Shown piece after piece: positions 7,747 through 16,497 of a stretch of DNA of 64,000 nt. Origin of the DNA: an uncultured Lachnospiraceae bacterium (GTDB lineage: Bacteria; Bacillota; Clostridia; Lachnospirales; Lachnospiraceae); the NCBI GenBank assembly GCA_910577645.1, contig CAJTOL010000004.1:62001-126000 (forward strand), written 5' to 3'. Position numbers and translations under genes: made by a program. A model generated the notes under the pieces. That model had not been told where the DNA came from. It made no database searches and worked only from the letters and a program-made list of their open reading frames with translations. Position 1 is the stretch's first letter. Each line of letters begins with the position of its first letter.

Positions 7747-8381
7747 GACAAAGAATCCTCCTCTTCCTCTGCAATAATAATCTCTTTCGCATAAGGAAGG
7801 GTTTCAATCCAATTGCAAAAGGTATGCCATTCTTCCAGCTTGTGGTTTCTTCTGGCATAGTAAATATTCACCAGGGTTTCGTAGTTAAAGGTGCAGGTAC
7901 GCATCTGGTTATAGCTGGAGGGAAGAAGCTGAATCATGTCATACCAGTCGCTTTTGCTCTTGGTTTCCATATAGCGAAGGCGAATGGTCTCCAGTCTGGC
8001 AATGATGGTATCGAAAAAGTCCAGGGTCTCTTCCGTCATATGATCCAGACTAAAATCCCCTCTTTCAAAAGGCTTGCTGTGGATCTTGTGCATGGTGCTG
8101 GTGGAATTGGCTACCGTGGCTACTTTATAAGTATCATACTCTTTCCACCAGTAAAGGGGCGCGGTAATGTCTACGGAAACAAAAATCTGACGGATGAATT
8201 TTCGGTGATCGCTTCCGGCTTTTCTGAGCCGCACAGCCAGCCCCAAATCATTAGGGCCCAAAATGTATTTGCCGTCCTCATCATAACTGCTGTCCATCCG
8301 GCTCCAGCTGTTCAGAGGATTTCTGGCTCCCCTCATGGCATTTTCCAGATTCATCACACTGGTTCTCTCTAATTGAATCAT
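7743..8381 (-). CDS. ThyX-like protein (divergent flavin-dependent thymidylate synthase family?)
   Basis: I do not recognise this 212-residue protein with certainty. Its C-terminal part (LLPSSYNQMRTCTFNY, then ETLVNIYYARRNHKLEEWHTF) resembles the C-terminal helices of ThyX, where an LP-x-Y stretch precedes the Arg-containing helix. The central WWKEYDTYKVATVANSTSTMH sits where ThyX proteins carry RHRxxSxNExSxR, but that signature is not intact. The start at ATG 8381 has AAGGAG 8 bases upstream; the frame extends to 8426 without a better site. The 3' end overlaps folA by ATGA and addA lies 34 bases upstream. Coupling to DHFR fits a role in folate or thymidylate metabolism, but a catalytic function is not shown. 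Confidence 0.5.
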   Translation of the reverse strand: MIQLERTSVMNLENAMRGARNPLNSWSRMDSSYDEDGKYILGPNDLGLAVRLRKAGSDHRKFIRQIFVSVDITAPLYWWKEYDTYKVATVANSTSTMHKIHSKPFERGDFSLDHMTEETLDFFDTIIARLETIRLRYMETKSKSDWYDMIQLLPSSYNQMRTCTFNYETLVNIYYARRNHKLEEWHTFCNWIETLPYAKEIIIAEEEEDSLS

Positions 8382-8415
8382 TTCACATACTCCTTGATTT
8401 TTCATGTCTATTCTA

Positions 8416-11400
8416 TCAAAGCCCAATCTCTTTTCCCAAAGAAAGGGAATAAAGGATTTTCTCCTTTACCAGCTTTCCGGTAATCTGCTCCAGGCTTCGT
8501 TTGTAGTAATCCAGCTGAGTCTGATAACGGCGGATTAAGATGCTCTCTCCCCCCTGCTCTACCCGGTCGGTTTTGTAGTCCACCAGCACCAGGCCGTCCT
8601 CTTCCTCCATCCAGGCATCTATAATGCCCTGAACCAGCACCAGCTCTTTTGACTCTCCCACTCCTATTTCTCTGGCAGGAATTCCCACCATAAATTGCTG
8701 CTCCTTGTGAAGGCGGCCTTGTTTTTCTGCCAGGGCCATCCGGATTCCCAGAGGGCTTCTTAAAAATCCGGTAAGAAGGGGCGCCTCAATAAGGCCTGCT
8801 TCCTCCTCTAAGAGAAGCCCCTGTTCTTTAAAGCTTTCTATGCGGTCTGAAAGGGCCTGAATCAGAGAAGCCCGGTTTTCTATAGAAGAAAACTCTCCAA
8901 AGGAAATCAGCTCCAATGCCCGGTGGAAGGAAGTTCCTCGCAAAGCTCCTTTGGCCTTGTCCCCCTTCCCCTCAGGCGTCCTGATACTCTCCAGGCAGGC
9001 GGCTGAAAGCTCCATATCTTCCTCCCTGGCCTCTGCCTCCTGTCTGCGCCGTTTAATCTCCGACACGGAAAGCATGGCGTAAAGCCCGGTTTCCGCCTGG
9101 AAGGGATATTCATAAGAAAGCTGCTCCTTTAAGGTGCGGCCCACCTCTTCCTCATAGGTTTTGGTACAGTCTAATGAAAGCAAATCTTCTTTTAAGTCCC
9201 GTCTCTCAATCTGTCTCATTACCTCCCTTCCCACAAGGTCGGATACAGGAACGGTTTCCATAGAGATAAGGCCGGATTCTTTTATGGCTGGAAAAGCCAT
9301 AAGCATCCAGTCCAGATAAGAGTTTCCTCCTGACAAGACAGTAAAGGGAAGTCCTTTTTTGCTGCCAAAGCTCATCCCGCCCCATTTTTCCAGCTTTTTA
9401 TCCAGGGATTTTTCTGAGGCAGTCATAATCAGCTTTTCCTTGGCCCTGGTCATAGCCACATAAAGGATCCGAAGCTCCTCCCCCATGGTTTCTAAATCCA
9501 TGCGGCGCTTTAAAGCCTGCTTTTTTAAGGTGGGAATTTTGACCCTCTGCTCCAGATCCAGATAATCCGCAGCGATTCCCAGCTCCGGATCGATAAGGAT
9601 TTTTCCTGTTAAATCCTGTTTATTAAACCGCTTTCCCATGCCTGCCAATATTACCACAGGGAATTCCAGTCCCTTGCTCTTGTGAATACTCATAATCCGT
9701 ACCACCTGAGAATTTTCTCCGAAAACCGGGGCTTCTCCGAAATCCGTCTCAAACTTTTTCAGCTTTTCAATATACCGGATAAAGTGGAACAGGCCTTTGT
9801 AGCTGGTGTTTTCATAAGCCAATGCTTTTTCTGCCAGCATATCCAGATTGGCCTGTCTGGCATGGCCTGCCGGCATGGCGGAGACATAGTCGTAGTATCC
9901 GCTGCGGCGGTATATCTGATAAATCAACTCATGGATGGGAAGCCAGGAGGCAAGGAGCCGGTATTCCTCCAGCATGGTCTCCAGCTTTTCCAGCTTCCGG
10001 CTGATCTCCGGGTGGTGAACGGCTTCCAAAAGAGCAGGAGGTTCCTGAGCTTCTTCTGTCTCACTGCCGTAAAGCCAAAACCGGACAGCCCCATAGATTC
10101 CTCTGTCCCCGTATTTATTTTTCCCTACCTGGCCTTTGTATCCGGCCATAAGCCAGGCCAGTTCCTCCTCCGTCATTCCGATAACCGGCGATTTTAATAC
10201 GCAGGCCATGGGAATATCCTGAAAGGGATTGTCTACCACAGACAGAAGGCTTAATACAGTTTCCACCTCCACCGTGTCAAAATACCCGGTCTGGGTCTGG
10301 GCTGCTGCCGGGATTCCCTCATTCATCAGCACGTTTACCAATACCTCTGCCCAACCGGAAACGCTTCGCAGCAGGATTACAATGTCCCCAAAGCCTGCAG
10401 GCCGGTAGGCCTCCTTTCCCTTATCCCATATGAGAAGGCCTTTTTCCTTATCCATAAGGCTCTTAATCTTCTTTGCAACCAGCCTGGCCTCCAATTCCCT
10501 GGCCGTGTAATCGGCGGCGTCCTCTTCCAGTCCTTCCATAATCCGGCTGTCTGTGGGAACAATGAGAAGCTCTGTAGGAGTCTGGCCCCGGGACTCTTCC
10601 CCCGGAGGGAGAGGAGCAAAATCAGCTCCCGGATAGAGGGCGGTTTCCTCCCGATACCGGATTCCTCCCAGATTTCTTACCATAATCTGGTAAAACACCT
10701 GATTTACACTGTTTAATACGGAAGCCCGGCTTCGGAAGTTTTGGCAGAGCTCAATCTTTTTGTAAGGCCCCTCCTGGCCGGAATAGGTCTCGTATTTCTC
10801 TAAAAACAGCTCCGGCCTTGCCAGACGGAAGCGGTAAATACTCTGCTTTACATCCCCTACCATAAACACATTGGGCTGCCCCTGGCGCTCCCTTGACAGC
10901 GCCTGAATCAGGGTCTCCTGAACCAGGTTGCTGTCCTGATATTCGTCCACCAGAATTTCTTCAAACCGCCTGCTCAGCTCATCCGCCACCTGGGAAGGAT
11001 ATCGTCTCTCCTCCCCCTTTTCCCACAAAATCTCCAGGGCAAAATGCTCCAGGTCGTTAAAGTCCATAAGGTTCCGTTCTCTTTTGGCTTCCTGGAATCG
11101 CCGGGAAAACTCTCCTGCCAGCCTTAAAAGAATCCCTGTCGTTTCTTTTGTTCCCATCAGGGCTTCCAAAACCATGTCTAAAGGCTGTTTTCCAAAACTT
11201 TCCTTCCATCCCTTTACCGTCTTTTTTACCCGGTCCCTTGCAGAGGTTACCAAGACCTTTTTCTCCGGATCCACATCCTTACTCCGCACCGGGGGAAGCT
11301 TTCCAAAGGAAGCCTTTTTTAAGAACCGGAGAAATTCCTCATAGCCGGATATCTGCCCACATTCTTTCATCATCCCGGCTTCTGCAAGAATGGTTTCCCG

Positions 11401-12141
11401 ATAAGCCTGGGGGCCTCCCTCCTCCTCACAGATTTTTCCGCAGGAAAGAAGCTGATCCTCCATCTCTTCTCCCTGAAGGCGGATGTCCTTTATGAGAAAT
11501 TCCATCCAGGGAGCTTTTTCTATTTCTTCTTTATTCCCTTCTGAAAGCTCTTTTTCACATTCTGAAAGCCACTCCTCAGGCCAGGGATGGCTCTGGGAAA
11601 ACTGCCATACCTGGAAAATAATATCCTCAATGCCAAAATCGCTTTTTCCCAGGGCATAGGTCTCTGCGAAATGGAGAAAGGCCTGGTCTCCGGATCCGTA
11701 CCAGTCCTCCAGAAGCTCTTTCATTACATCTCCCTTAAGCAGGGATAATTCCCCTGTATCCCCGATTCGAAAGGCCGGATCCAAATCCAGATGATTGTAA
11801 TATTCCCGCAGAAGCCCTAAACAGAAGCTGTCTATGGTGGTAATCTGGGCCCTTGGGGCCAGAATGGACTGCATTTCTAACCGGCGGTCTTGGGGATCTG
11901 CTTCCCGGCGTTTTTCTATGGCCTCCCGAATCCGCTCCCGCATCTCGGCGGCAGCGGCGTTGGTAAAGGTCATAACCAGCAGGTTGTCCAGGTCTACAGG
12001 ATGGTCTTTGTCCGTCACCATTTCCACAATCCGCTCTACCAAAACCGCTGTTTTACCGCTTCCTGCGGCAGCGGAAACCAGCAGGTTTCCGCCTCTGAAA
12101 TCAATGACTTCCCTCTGTCCTCTGGTCCATGTCACTGCCAT
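8416..12141 (-). CDS. addA: ATP-dependent helicase/nuclease subunit A
   Basis: A UvrD-like helicase of 1241 residues with a C-terminal RecB-type nuclease domain, the usual size for AddA. The Walker A sequence SAAAGSGKTAVLVER lies near residue 25 and the Walker B region is VDEYQDSN. Near the C-terminus GIIDAWMEEEDGLVLVDYKTD (split around the metal-binding Asp) gives the D...DYK nuclease motif. With AddB it resects double-strand breaks and loads RecA. The start at ATG 12141 (MAVTWTRGQ) follows AGGAGG; the longer frame to 12222 overlaps addB and lacks a ribosome site. It is the second gene of the addB-addA operon. Confidence 0.95.
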   Translation of the reverse strand: MAVTWTRGQREVIDFRGGNLLVSAAAGSGKTAVLVERIVEMVTDKDHPVDLDNLLVMTFTNAAAAEMRERIREAIEKRREADPQDRRLEMQSILAPRAQITTIDSFCLGLLREYYNHLDLDPAFRIGDTGELSLLKGDVMKELLEDWYGSGDQAFLHFAETYALGKSDFGIEDIIFQVWQFSQSHPWPEEWLSECEKELSEGNKEEIEKAPWMEFLIKDIRLQGEEMEDQLLSCGKICEEEGGPQAYRETILAEAGMMKECGQISGYEEFLRFLKKASFGKLPPVRSKDVDPEKKVLVTSARDRVKKTVKGWKESFGKQPLDMVLEALMGTKETTGILLRLAGEFSRRFQEAKRERNLMDFNDLEHFALEILWEKGEERRYPSQVADELSRRFEEILVDEYQDSNLVQETLIQALSRERQGQPNVFMVGDVKQSIYRFRLARPELFLEKYETYSGQEGPYKKIELCQNFRSRASVLNSVNQVFYQIMVRNLGGIRYREETALYPGADFAPLPPGEESRGQTPTELLIVPTDSRIMEGLEEDAADYTARELEARLVAKKIKSLMDKEKGLLIWDKGKEAYRPAGFGDIVILLRSVSGWAEVLVNVLMNEGIPAAAQTQTGYFDTVEVETVLSLLSVVDNPFQDIPMACVLKSPVIGMTEEELAWLMAGYKGQVGKNKYGDRGIYGAVRFWLYGSETEEAQEPPALLEAVHHPEISRKLEKLETMLEEYRLLASWLPIHELIYQIYRRSGYYDYVSAMPAGHARQANLDMLAEKALAYENTSYKGLFHFIRYIEKLKKFETDFGEAPVFGENSQVVRIMSIHKSKGLEFPVVILAGMGKRFNKQDLTGKILIDPELGIAADYLDLEQRVKIPTLKKQALKRRMDLETMGEELRILYVAMTRAKEKLIMTASEKSLDKKLEKWGGMSFGSKKGLPFTVLSGGNSYLDWMLMAFPAIKESGLISMETVPVSDLVGREVMRQIERRDLKEDLLSLDCTKTYEEEVGRTLKEQLSYEYPFQAETGLYAMLSVSEIKRRRQEAEAREEDMELSAACLESIRTPEGKGDKAKGALRGTSFHRALELISFGEFSSIENRASLIQALSDRIESFKEQGLLLEEEAGLIEAPLLTGFLRSPLGIRMALAEKQGRLHKEQQFMVGIPAREIGVGESKELVLVQGIIDAWMEEEDGLVLVDYKTDRVEQGGESILIRRYQTQLDYYKRSLEQITGKLVKEKILYSLSLGKEIGL

Positions 12142-12202
12142 TTTCTTCCTCCTGGTATAATATTGAATCGGCAGGCGCTGCTTAACGCCGCCTGCCATGT
12201 CG

Positions 12203-15200
12203 TCAAAACTCATTTTCCTCAATTTCCTGCCAGATTTCCTCCGGCTTTAAGGAACGGAGACGCCGGTATCCATACCCTGCCGTCTTTTTGTCAAAGCCGC
12301 ATACTGCGTGGTAGGGGCAGTAGTCACAGCCTGTCCGGTTTCCCTGTTTATAAGGGCTTACGGGAATATTCCCTGACAGGATTTCCTGGCCTGCTTTTTT
12401 TAGCTTGTGACGGACATATTTTTTTAAAGCGGAAAAGCGCTCTTTGCTGGCAACCGAGGATCTGGCTTCTGCAATGAGACCGTCCTTCATGGCTACCGGA
12501 ATCACCTGGGATTCGGTTTCAATTTCCCGATCCATATGACGGATTACCTCTAAATCGCTGCCTACCAGGCCGCTCATCCGAAGCTTTTTTAAGATTTGTT
12601 CTTCCACATCCTCTTCCCCTGCCTCCGGATCCCAGTCCACCACCGGATCCTGGATATGGTAGTAAAAGATTCCGGCAGGCGCCACTTCCTTTCCCGGATG
12701 TCTTTTTTCCTCCCGCTCTATGGCGGCGTCCATGTAGACTACAAGCTGCAGCTGCAGCCCATAATAAAGGGCCGCCAGATCAAAGCTGGTGCTTCCGGAT
12801 TTGTAATCAATAATCTTTACATATACACAATTTTCATCCTCACACAGATCCAGCCTGTCAATCCTTCCTCTTAAATGCAGCTCTTCATCCCGGGACAGAG
12901 AAATTTTCATCGCCTTCAGATTGTCAATGGCAGAAAAGGATACTTCAAATCCGGAAGGTACAAAATCCCCTTTTTTAATCTGCTCTGCCAGAGCCCATAT
13001 CGTCCTGTCGGTAATGCGCCGGATCCGCTCTGTCAGATAGGTGTTGCGGGCAGAACTTTTTAATATGGTATTGCCGTACTGCTCCGTTACCTGGCAGACA
13101 CACTGTCCCACCAGCTTTTTTCGCTCCTCCTCCCCCAGATTGTGCCAGTCTATCCCCTGATCCCTGGCAGTCTGAAAACACAGATCAATGGACTGGTGGA
13201 AGAGATTTCCCATGTCCGCCGCCGCCACCTCATACTCCTGGCGCTCCATCAGCTCCAGGCCGTACTTAAGGAAATGGGCGTAGGCACAGGAAGCGTACTG
13301 CTCAAACCGGGTTACGCTTCCCTGCAAAACCGTACCGTAAAGCGCTCTTGCCGCCGCCTTTCCAATGCCTCTTTCCTGATAAGAGGTAAAGGCCGCTTCC
13401 GTCACCTGTTTTACCTGTTCCTTCCAATCTTCCCTGGAGAAAAACCAGCGGTACAGCTCTAAAAAACCGGGGGAAAACTCTCCGTCTTCTCCGCTGTCAG
13501 AGGACTGGCACTCTGACAGCCCTCCGATCAGGCGGCGAAATCCTTCTCTCTCAGACTGAACCGGCCAGAAGGCCTCTCCTGCCTCCAGGACTTTCATATC
13601 CGGAAACAGCCGCTTCACATCCCCAATCAAACCGGAGGGGCGCCTTGCCTGCCCGTCTGCAGACATGGAGGAAAAAGACATCACCAGCTCTTTGGAAGGC
13701 TTTGACAGGATCAAATACTGGTAAAACCGCTGAATACATCCGTCCTCCCTGGCGGTGGGGGCAAGCTCCAGATTGTGGGAGGTAAAAAACTCCCGTTCCT
13801 GGTCGGTAAGCAGGCTCTGCCTGTCCTTTTTCTGAGGCACAATCCCCTCGTTGACCCCTAAGAAAAATAAGATTTTCACTTCGTTAAGGCGGGTTCTGGT
13901 AATATCTCCCACTACCACCCGGTCGATTACCGCCGGTATGGATCCCACCTGAATTTCCTCAAATCCGGCATCCAAAATTTTAGCATACTCGCTTCTGGTT
14001 ACCTTTTCCTCCCCCAAAAGGGCCGTAAGCCTGTCAAACAGCTCTTCCACAAGCTGGTAAGCCTGGCTGTATTCCCTGGCCAGGCTTTCCTCCCCCTGTT
14101 CTTCAAAAAAGGTTTGATACCACTGGAGCCGTTCCCCGGCCTGTGTTTCTTCCAGGTATGTTTTCAAAGCCTCTGTAATGGAAGCTACTGTGGCATTTTC
14201 TTCTAAAAAGGCCTGGCGGAAGGCCGTGAGGGGCTCTAAGATTTGGCAGCGGAACCGGTTTAGTTCCTCCAGATTTATCTGAGCGCCTCCCCGGTAAGTC
14301 CACTCCCACTGGGAATTCCACCGGCTGTATCCCCGGATCCCCAGGGCCCGGACATAGTTTTCCAGCCTGGCAGTCATCAAAGGGTTTTCCCACACCGTCC
14401 GGGACAAACCGCATTTGAGATAGCGAAATACGCTCTCATAGGAAAAATCCTGGCTTACCACCTCCAAAACCGATCGGATCCGCTCTACCAGAGGATTTTC
14501 CACAATATTTCTTTTATCATCTAAAAAGCAGGGAATCCCGGCTTCCTGAAACTGATGGAGAATCTCTTTTCCATACCCCTTTAAATCCCCGGTAATCACC
14601 GCTATGTCCCGGTAACGCAGTCCCTCTTTTCTCACTGCCTGCTCAATCCTGCTGACTGCAAAACCGACTTCCTCCCCGGGATTTGAAGCCTGACAGAGGC
14701 AGATCTGCTCCTTTAAAGAGCCTTCTCCCTCTTTCCCTTCTCTATATGGGGTAAAGGTGCGAAAGAGATTTTGTTCCAGATATCCAAGGGCCGGGGCCTC
14801 TTTAAATCTGGGATGGGCGGTAAGGCAGATGTCCGGAAGCTTTTTGGCCCCGGCCTTTTGGGCCAGCCTGTTAATCCGGTGCACCGTGTGCTTTCCCATA
14901 TAAAAAAGATGCTGGATAGAAGCTTCCTCATAAGGATCCGCCGCCGGATCCACGGTGACGCTTACGGTTACCTCCCTGGAATATTTCAGAAGCAGCTCAA
15001 TAATCCGATACTGAACCGGGGTAAAACCGGTGTATCCGTCTAAATAGACCCGGCTGTTTTTCACAAATTCCGACCTTGGCAGCACCTTGCAGAGCGTTTC
15101 TAAGATCTCCTCCGCCGTAGCGAACCGGTTCTCAATATATTCCTTAAAGCCCCGGTAAATTACCAGCATATCCTCAAGCTTATGTTTTAAAAGAGGCCTG

Positions 15201-15640
15201 TCCGCCTCCCCTATCAGTTCTTCCAGCTGGCCCTCTGTAATTCCGTATTGGTAAAATTCTGACAACATGGATTTTAACTGACTGATAAACCCGTTTTTAT
15301 TAAGCTGCCCCTGGTAGAGTCCCAGCTCCTTTTTTTTGGCAGCAGCCACCTTTCTCAGTACCATGGATTTTCCCATATCATCCAGTACAGTCAGATTTAC
15401 CACTGCCAGTTCTTCAAAAACCCGGTAGGCCAGACGGCGGAAGCTTAACACATCTATATTGGTTATGCCGTGTCTGGGGTGAAGGGTGATAATTTCCTTC
15501 TGGGCCTGCATGGTAAACTGCTCCGGAACCATATAAAGTACCTTCATGTCCGGCTGTTCCAGGGCTGCCCTTACTGCTTCCTTATATAAATAATGGGTCT
15601 TTCCTGAGCCGGAGCTTCCGAAAACAAACTGCAATGCCAT
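12203..15640 (-). CDS. addB: ATP-dependent helicase/nuclease subunit B
   Basis: This 1145-residue partner of AddA starts with an intact P-loop (FGSSGSGKTHYLYKE). It carries the iron-sulphur cysteines typical of AddB: one in YASCAYAHFLKYG and three in the C-terminal CDYCPYHAVC. The nuclease motif is represented by RIDRLDLCEDENCVYVKIIDYKSG, read in pieces. AddB supplies the second nuclease and recognises Chi-like sites in the family. It is the first gene of the operon, with addA 61 bases downstream, then the ThyX-like gene and folA. Confidence 0.94.
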   Translation of the reverse strand: MALQFVFGSSGSGKTHYLYKEAVRAALEQPDMKVLYMVPEQFTMQAQKEIITLHPRHGITNIDVLSFRRLAYRVFEELAVVNLTVLDDMGKSMVLRKVAAAKKKELGLYQGQLNKNGFISQLKSMLSEFYQYGITEGQLEELIGEADRPLLKHKLEDMLVIYRGFKEYIENRFATAEEILETLCKVLPRSEFVKNSRVYLDGYTGFTPVQYRIIELLLKYSREVTVSVTVDPAADPYEEASIQHLFYMGKHTVHRINRLAQKAGAKKLPDICLTAHPRFKEAPALGYLEQNLFRTFTPYREGKEGEGSLKEQICLCQASNPGEEVGFAVSRIEQAVRKEGLRYRDIAVITGDLKGYGKEILHQFQEAGIPCFLDDKRNIVENPLVERIRSVLEVVSQDFSYESVFRYLKCGLSRTVWENPLMTARLENYVRALGIRGYSRWNSQWEWTYRGGAQINLEELNRFRCQILEPLTAFRQAFLEENATVASITEALKTYLEETQAGERLQWYQTFFEEQGEESLAREYSQAYQLVEELFDRLTALLGEEKVTRSEYAKILDAGFEEIQVGSIPAVIDRVVVGDITRTRLNEVKILFFLGVNEGIVPQKKDRQSLLTDQEREFFTSHNLELAPTAREDGCIQRFYQYLILSKPSKELVMSFSSMSADGQARRPSGLIGDVKRLFPDMKVLEAGEAFWPVQSEREGFRRLIGGLSECQSSDSGEDGEFSPGFLELYRWFFSREDWKEQVKQVTEAAFTSYQERGIGKAAARALYGTVLQGSVTRFEQYASCAYAHFLKYGLELMERQEYEVAAADMGNLFHQSIDLCFQTARDQGIDWHNLGEEERKKLVGQCVCQVTEQYGNTILKSSARNTYLTERIRRITDRTIWALAEQIKKGDFVPSGFEVSFSAIDNLKAMKISLSRDEELHLRGRIDRLDLCEDENCVYVKIIDYKSGSTSFDLAALYYGLQLQLVVYMDAAIEREEKRHPGKEVAPAGIFYYHIQDPVVDWDPEAGEEDVEEQILKKLRMSGLVGSDLEVIRHMDREIETESQVIPVAMKDGLIAEARSSVASKERFSALKKYVRHKLKKAGQEILSGNIPVSPYKQGNRTGCDYCPYHAVCGFDKKTAGYGYRRLRSLKPEEIWQEIEENEF

Positions 15641-15753
15641 ATTATCCCTGCTTTCCTCAATGTAATTTCAGTATCTTTACCGGACCGCTTTCTTTAATCA
15701 TAATTTGCCGGTTCTTTTAATAGATTATAGTAAACTCTTCAGGAGGTCCTTTC

Positions 15754-16215
15754 ATGAGCTCTCGTACTAAAATTGTTGTGCTGCGGATGAAAGAAATTAT
15801 CTATACAGCCATCTTTATCGGCCTTGCCCTTCTGCTGATTACTCTGTTTCTGTTTATGCTCCGGGCCAGAAAATCCCCTTCCGGCTCCCCGGAAACTCCG
15901 GAAACCGGGCAAAGCCAGCAGACATCCTACATACCTGGCGTCTATTCTGCTTCTGTCTCCTTGGGAAGCCAGAGTGTGAATGTAGAGGTAGCTGTGGACT
16001 CCAGCCGGATTACGTCCATCTCCCTGGTGCCTTTAAGCGAATCCATCGCCACCATGTATCCTCTCATGGAACCTTCCATGGATCATCTGGAACAGCAGAT
16101 ACTGGAGCGCCAGAGCCTGGAAGGCATTACCTACGAAAGCGGATCCCGCTACACCAGCCAGGTTCTTTTAAATGCCGTTGAAACGGCTCTCTCAAAGGCC
16201 CGGGCTGACCAGTAG
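15754..16215 (+). CDS. Membrane-anchored protein with an FMN-binding-like domain
   Basis: The 153-residue product has one N-terminal transmembrane helix (about residues 15-36), a Ser/Pro-rich linker, and an extracytoplasmic domain. The pattern YIPGVYSASVSL, then VNVEVAVDSSRITSISLV, and a final YESGSRYTSQVLLNAVETAL closely follows the FMN_bind fold. There the segment SGAT-Y-TS usually carries a covalently attached FMN on Thr. Here the sequence is SGSRYTS, so a Thr is present but the canonical motif is altered; flavin attachment is uncertain. AGGAGG precedes the ATG. It is divergent from addB and followed by its own terminator. Confidence 0.65.
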   Translation: MSSRTKIVVLRMKEIIYTAIFIGLALLLITLFLFMLRARKSPSGSPETPETGQSQQTSYIPGVYSASVSLGSQSVNVEVAVDSSRITSISLVPLSESIATMYPLMEPSMDHLEQQILERQSLEGITYESGSRYTSQVLLNAVETALSKARADQ

Positions 16216-16223
16216 GCGTTTGG

Positions 16224-16256
16224 GCTGCCCTTGTTTCTGGCGGGGGCAGCTTTTTT
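16224..16256 (+). terminator. Rho-independent terminator
   Basis: GCTGCCC (16224-16230) pairs with GGGCAGC (16244-16250) and is followed by six T. It lies 9 bases after the stop codon of the FMN-binding-like gene. Confidence 0.85.
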
Positions 16257-16295
16257 CGTCTCACAGGAAGCTGCGGCAAGTGTCCCTATTATACC

Positions 16296-16395
16296 GTAAC
16301 AGTTCATCCTTGCGAAGATTCAAAGTAAAAATGTGTTGAAAGCTTGTTTTCATAAGAATTTTTTACTTTGAATCTTCATAAGGCTGAACTGTTAC
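16296..16395. repeat. 100-base near-perfect hairpin
   Basis: Arms 16296-16331 and 16360-16395 are reverse complements over 36 bases with about three mismatches (for example GTAACAGTTCA and AAGATTCAAAGTAAAAA in one arm). The loop is 28 bases. It sits between a terminator and the promoter of the MATE gene, so it is not needed as a terminator. It differs in sequence from the AAAATGAA palindrome family. A small non-autonomous element or an RNA hairpin are both possible. Confidence 0.7.
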
Positions 16396-16423
16396 ATTAT
16401 ACCACAAATTTTTGGGGTTTCCA

Positions 16424-16451
16424 TTGCTTTTTTCTTAAAAGCAAGTATAAT
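16424..16451 (+). promoter_or_regulatory. Promoter of the second MATE gene
   Basis: TTGCTT (16424-16429) and TATAAT (16446-16451) are 16 bases apart, 47 bases before the ATG. The promoter includes an inverted repeat TTGCTTTT/AAAAGCAA that could serve as an operator. Confidence 0.55.
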
Positions 16452-16497
16452 ACCCTCAGTAGGCAAAAGCAGGTTAACAGCCATTTTACAGGAGGAT

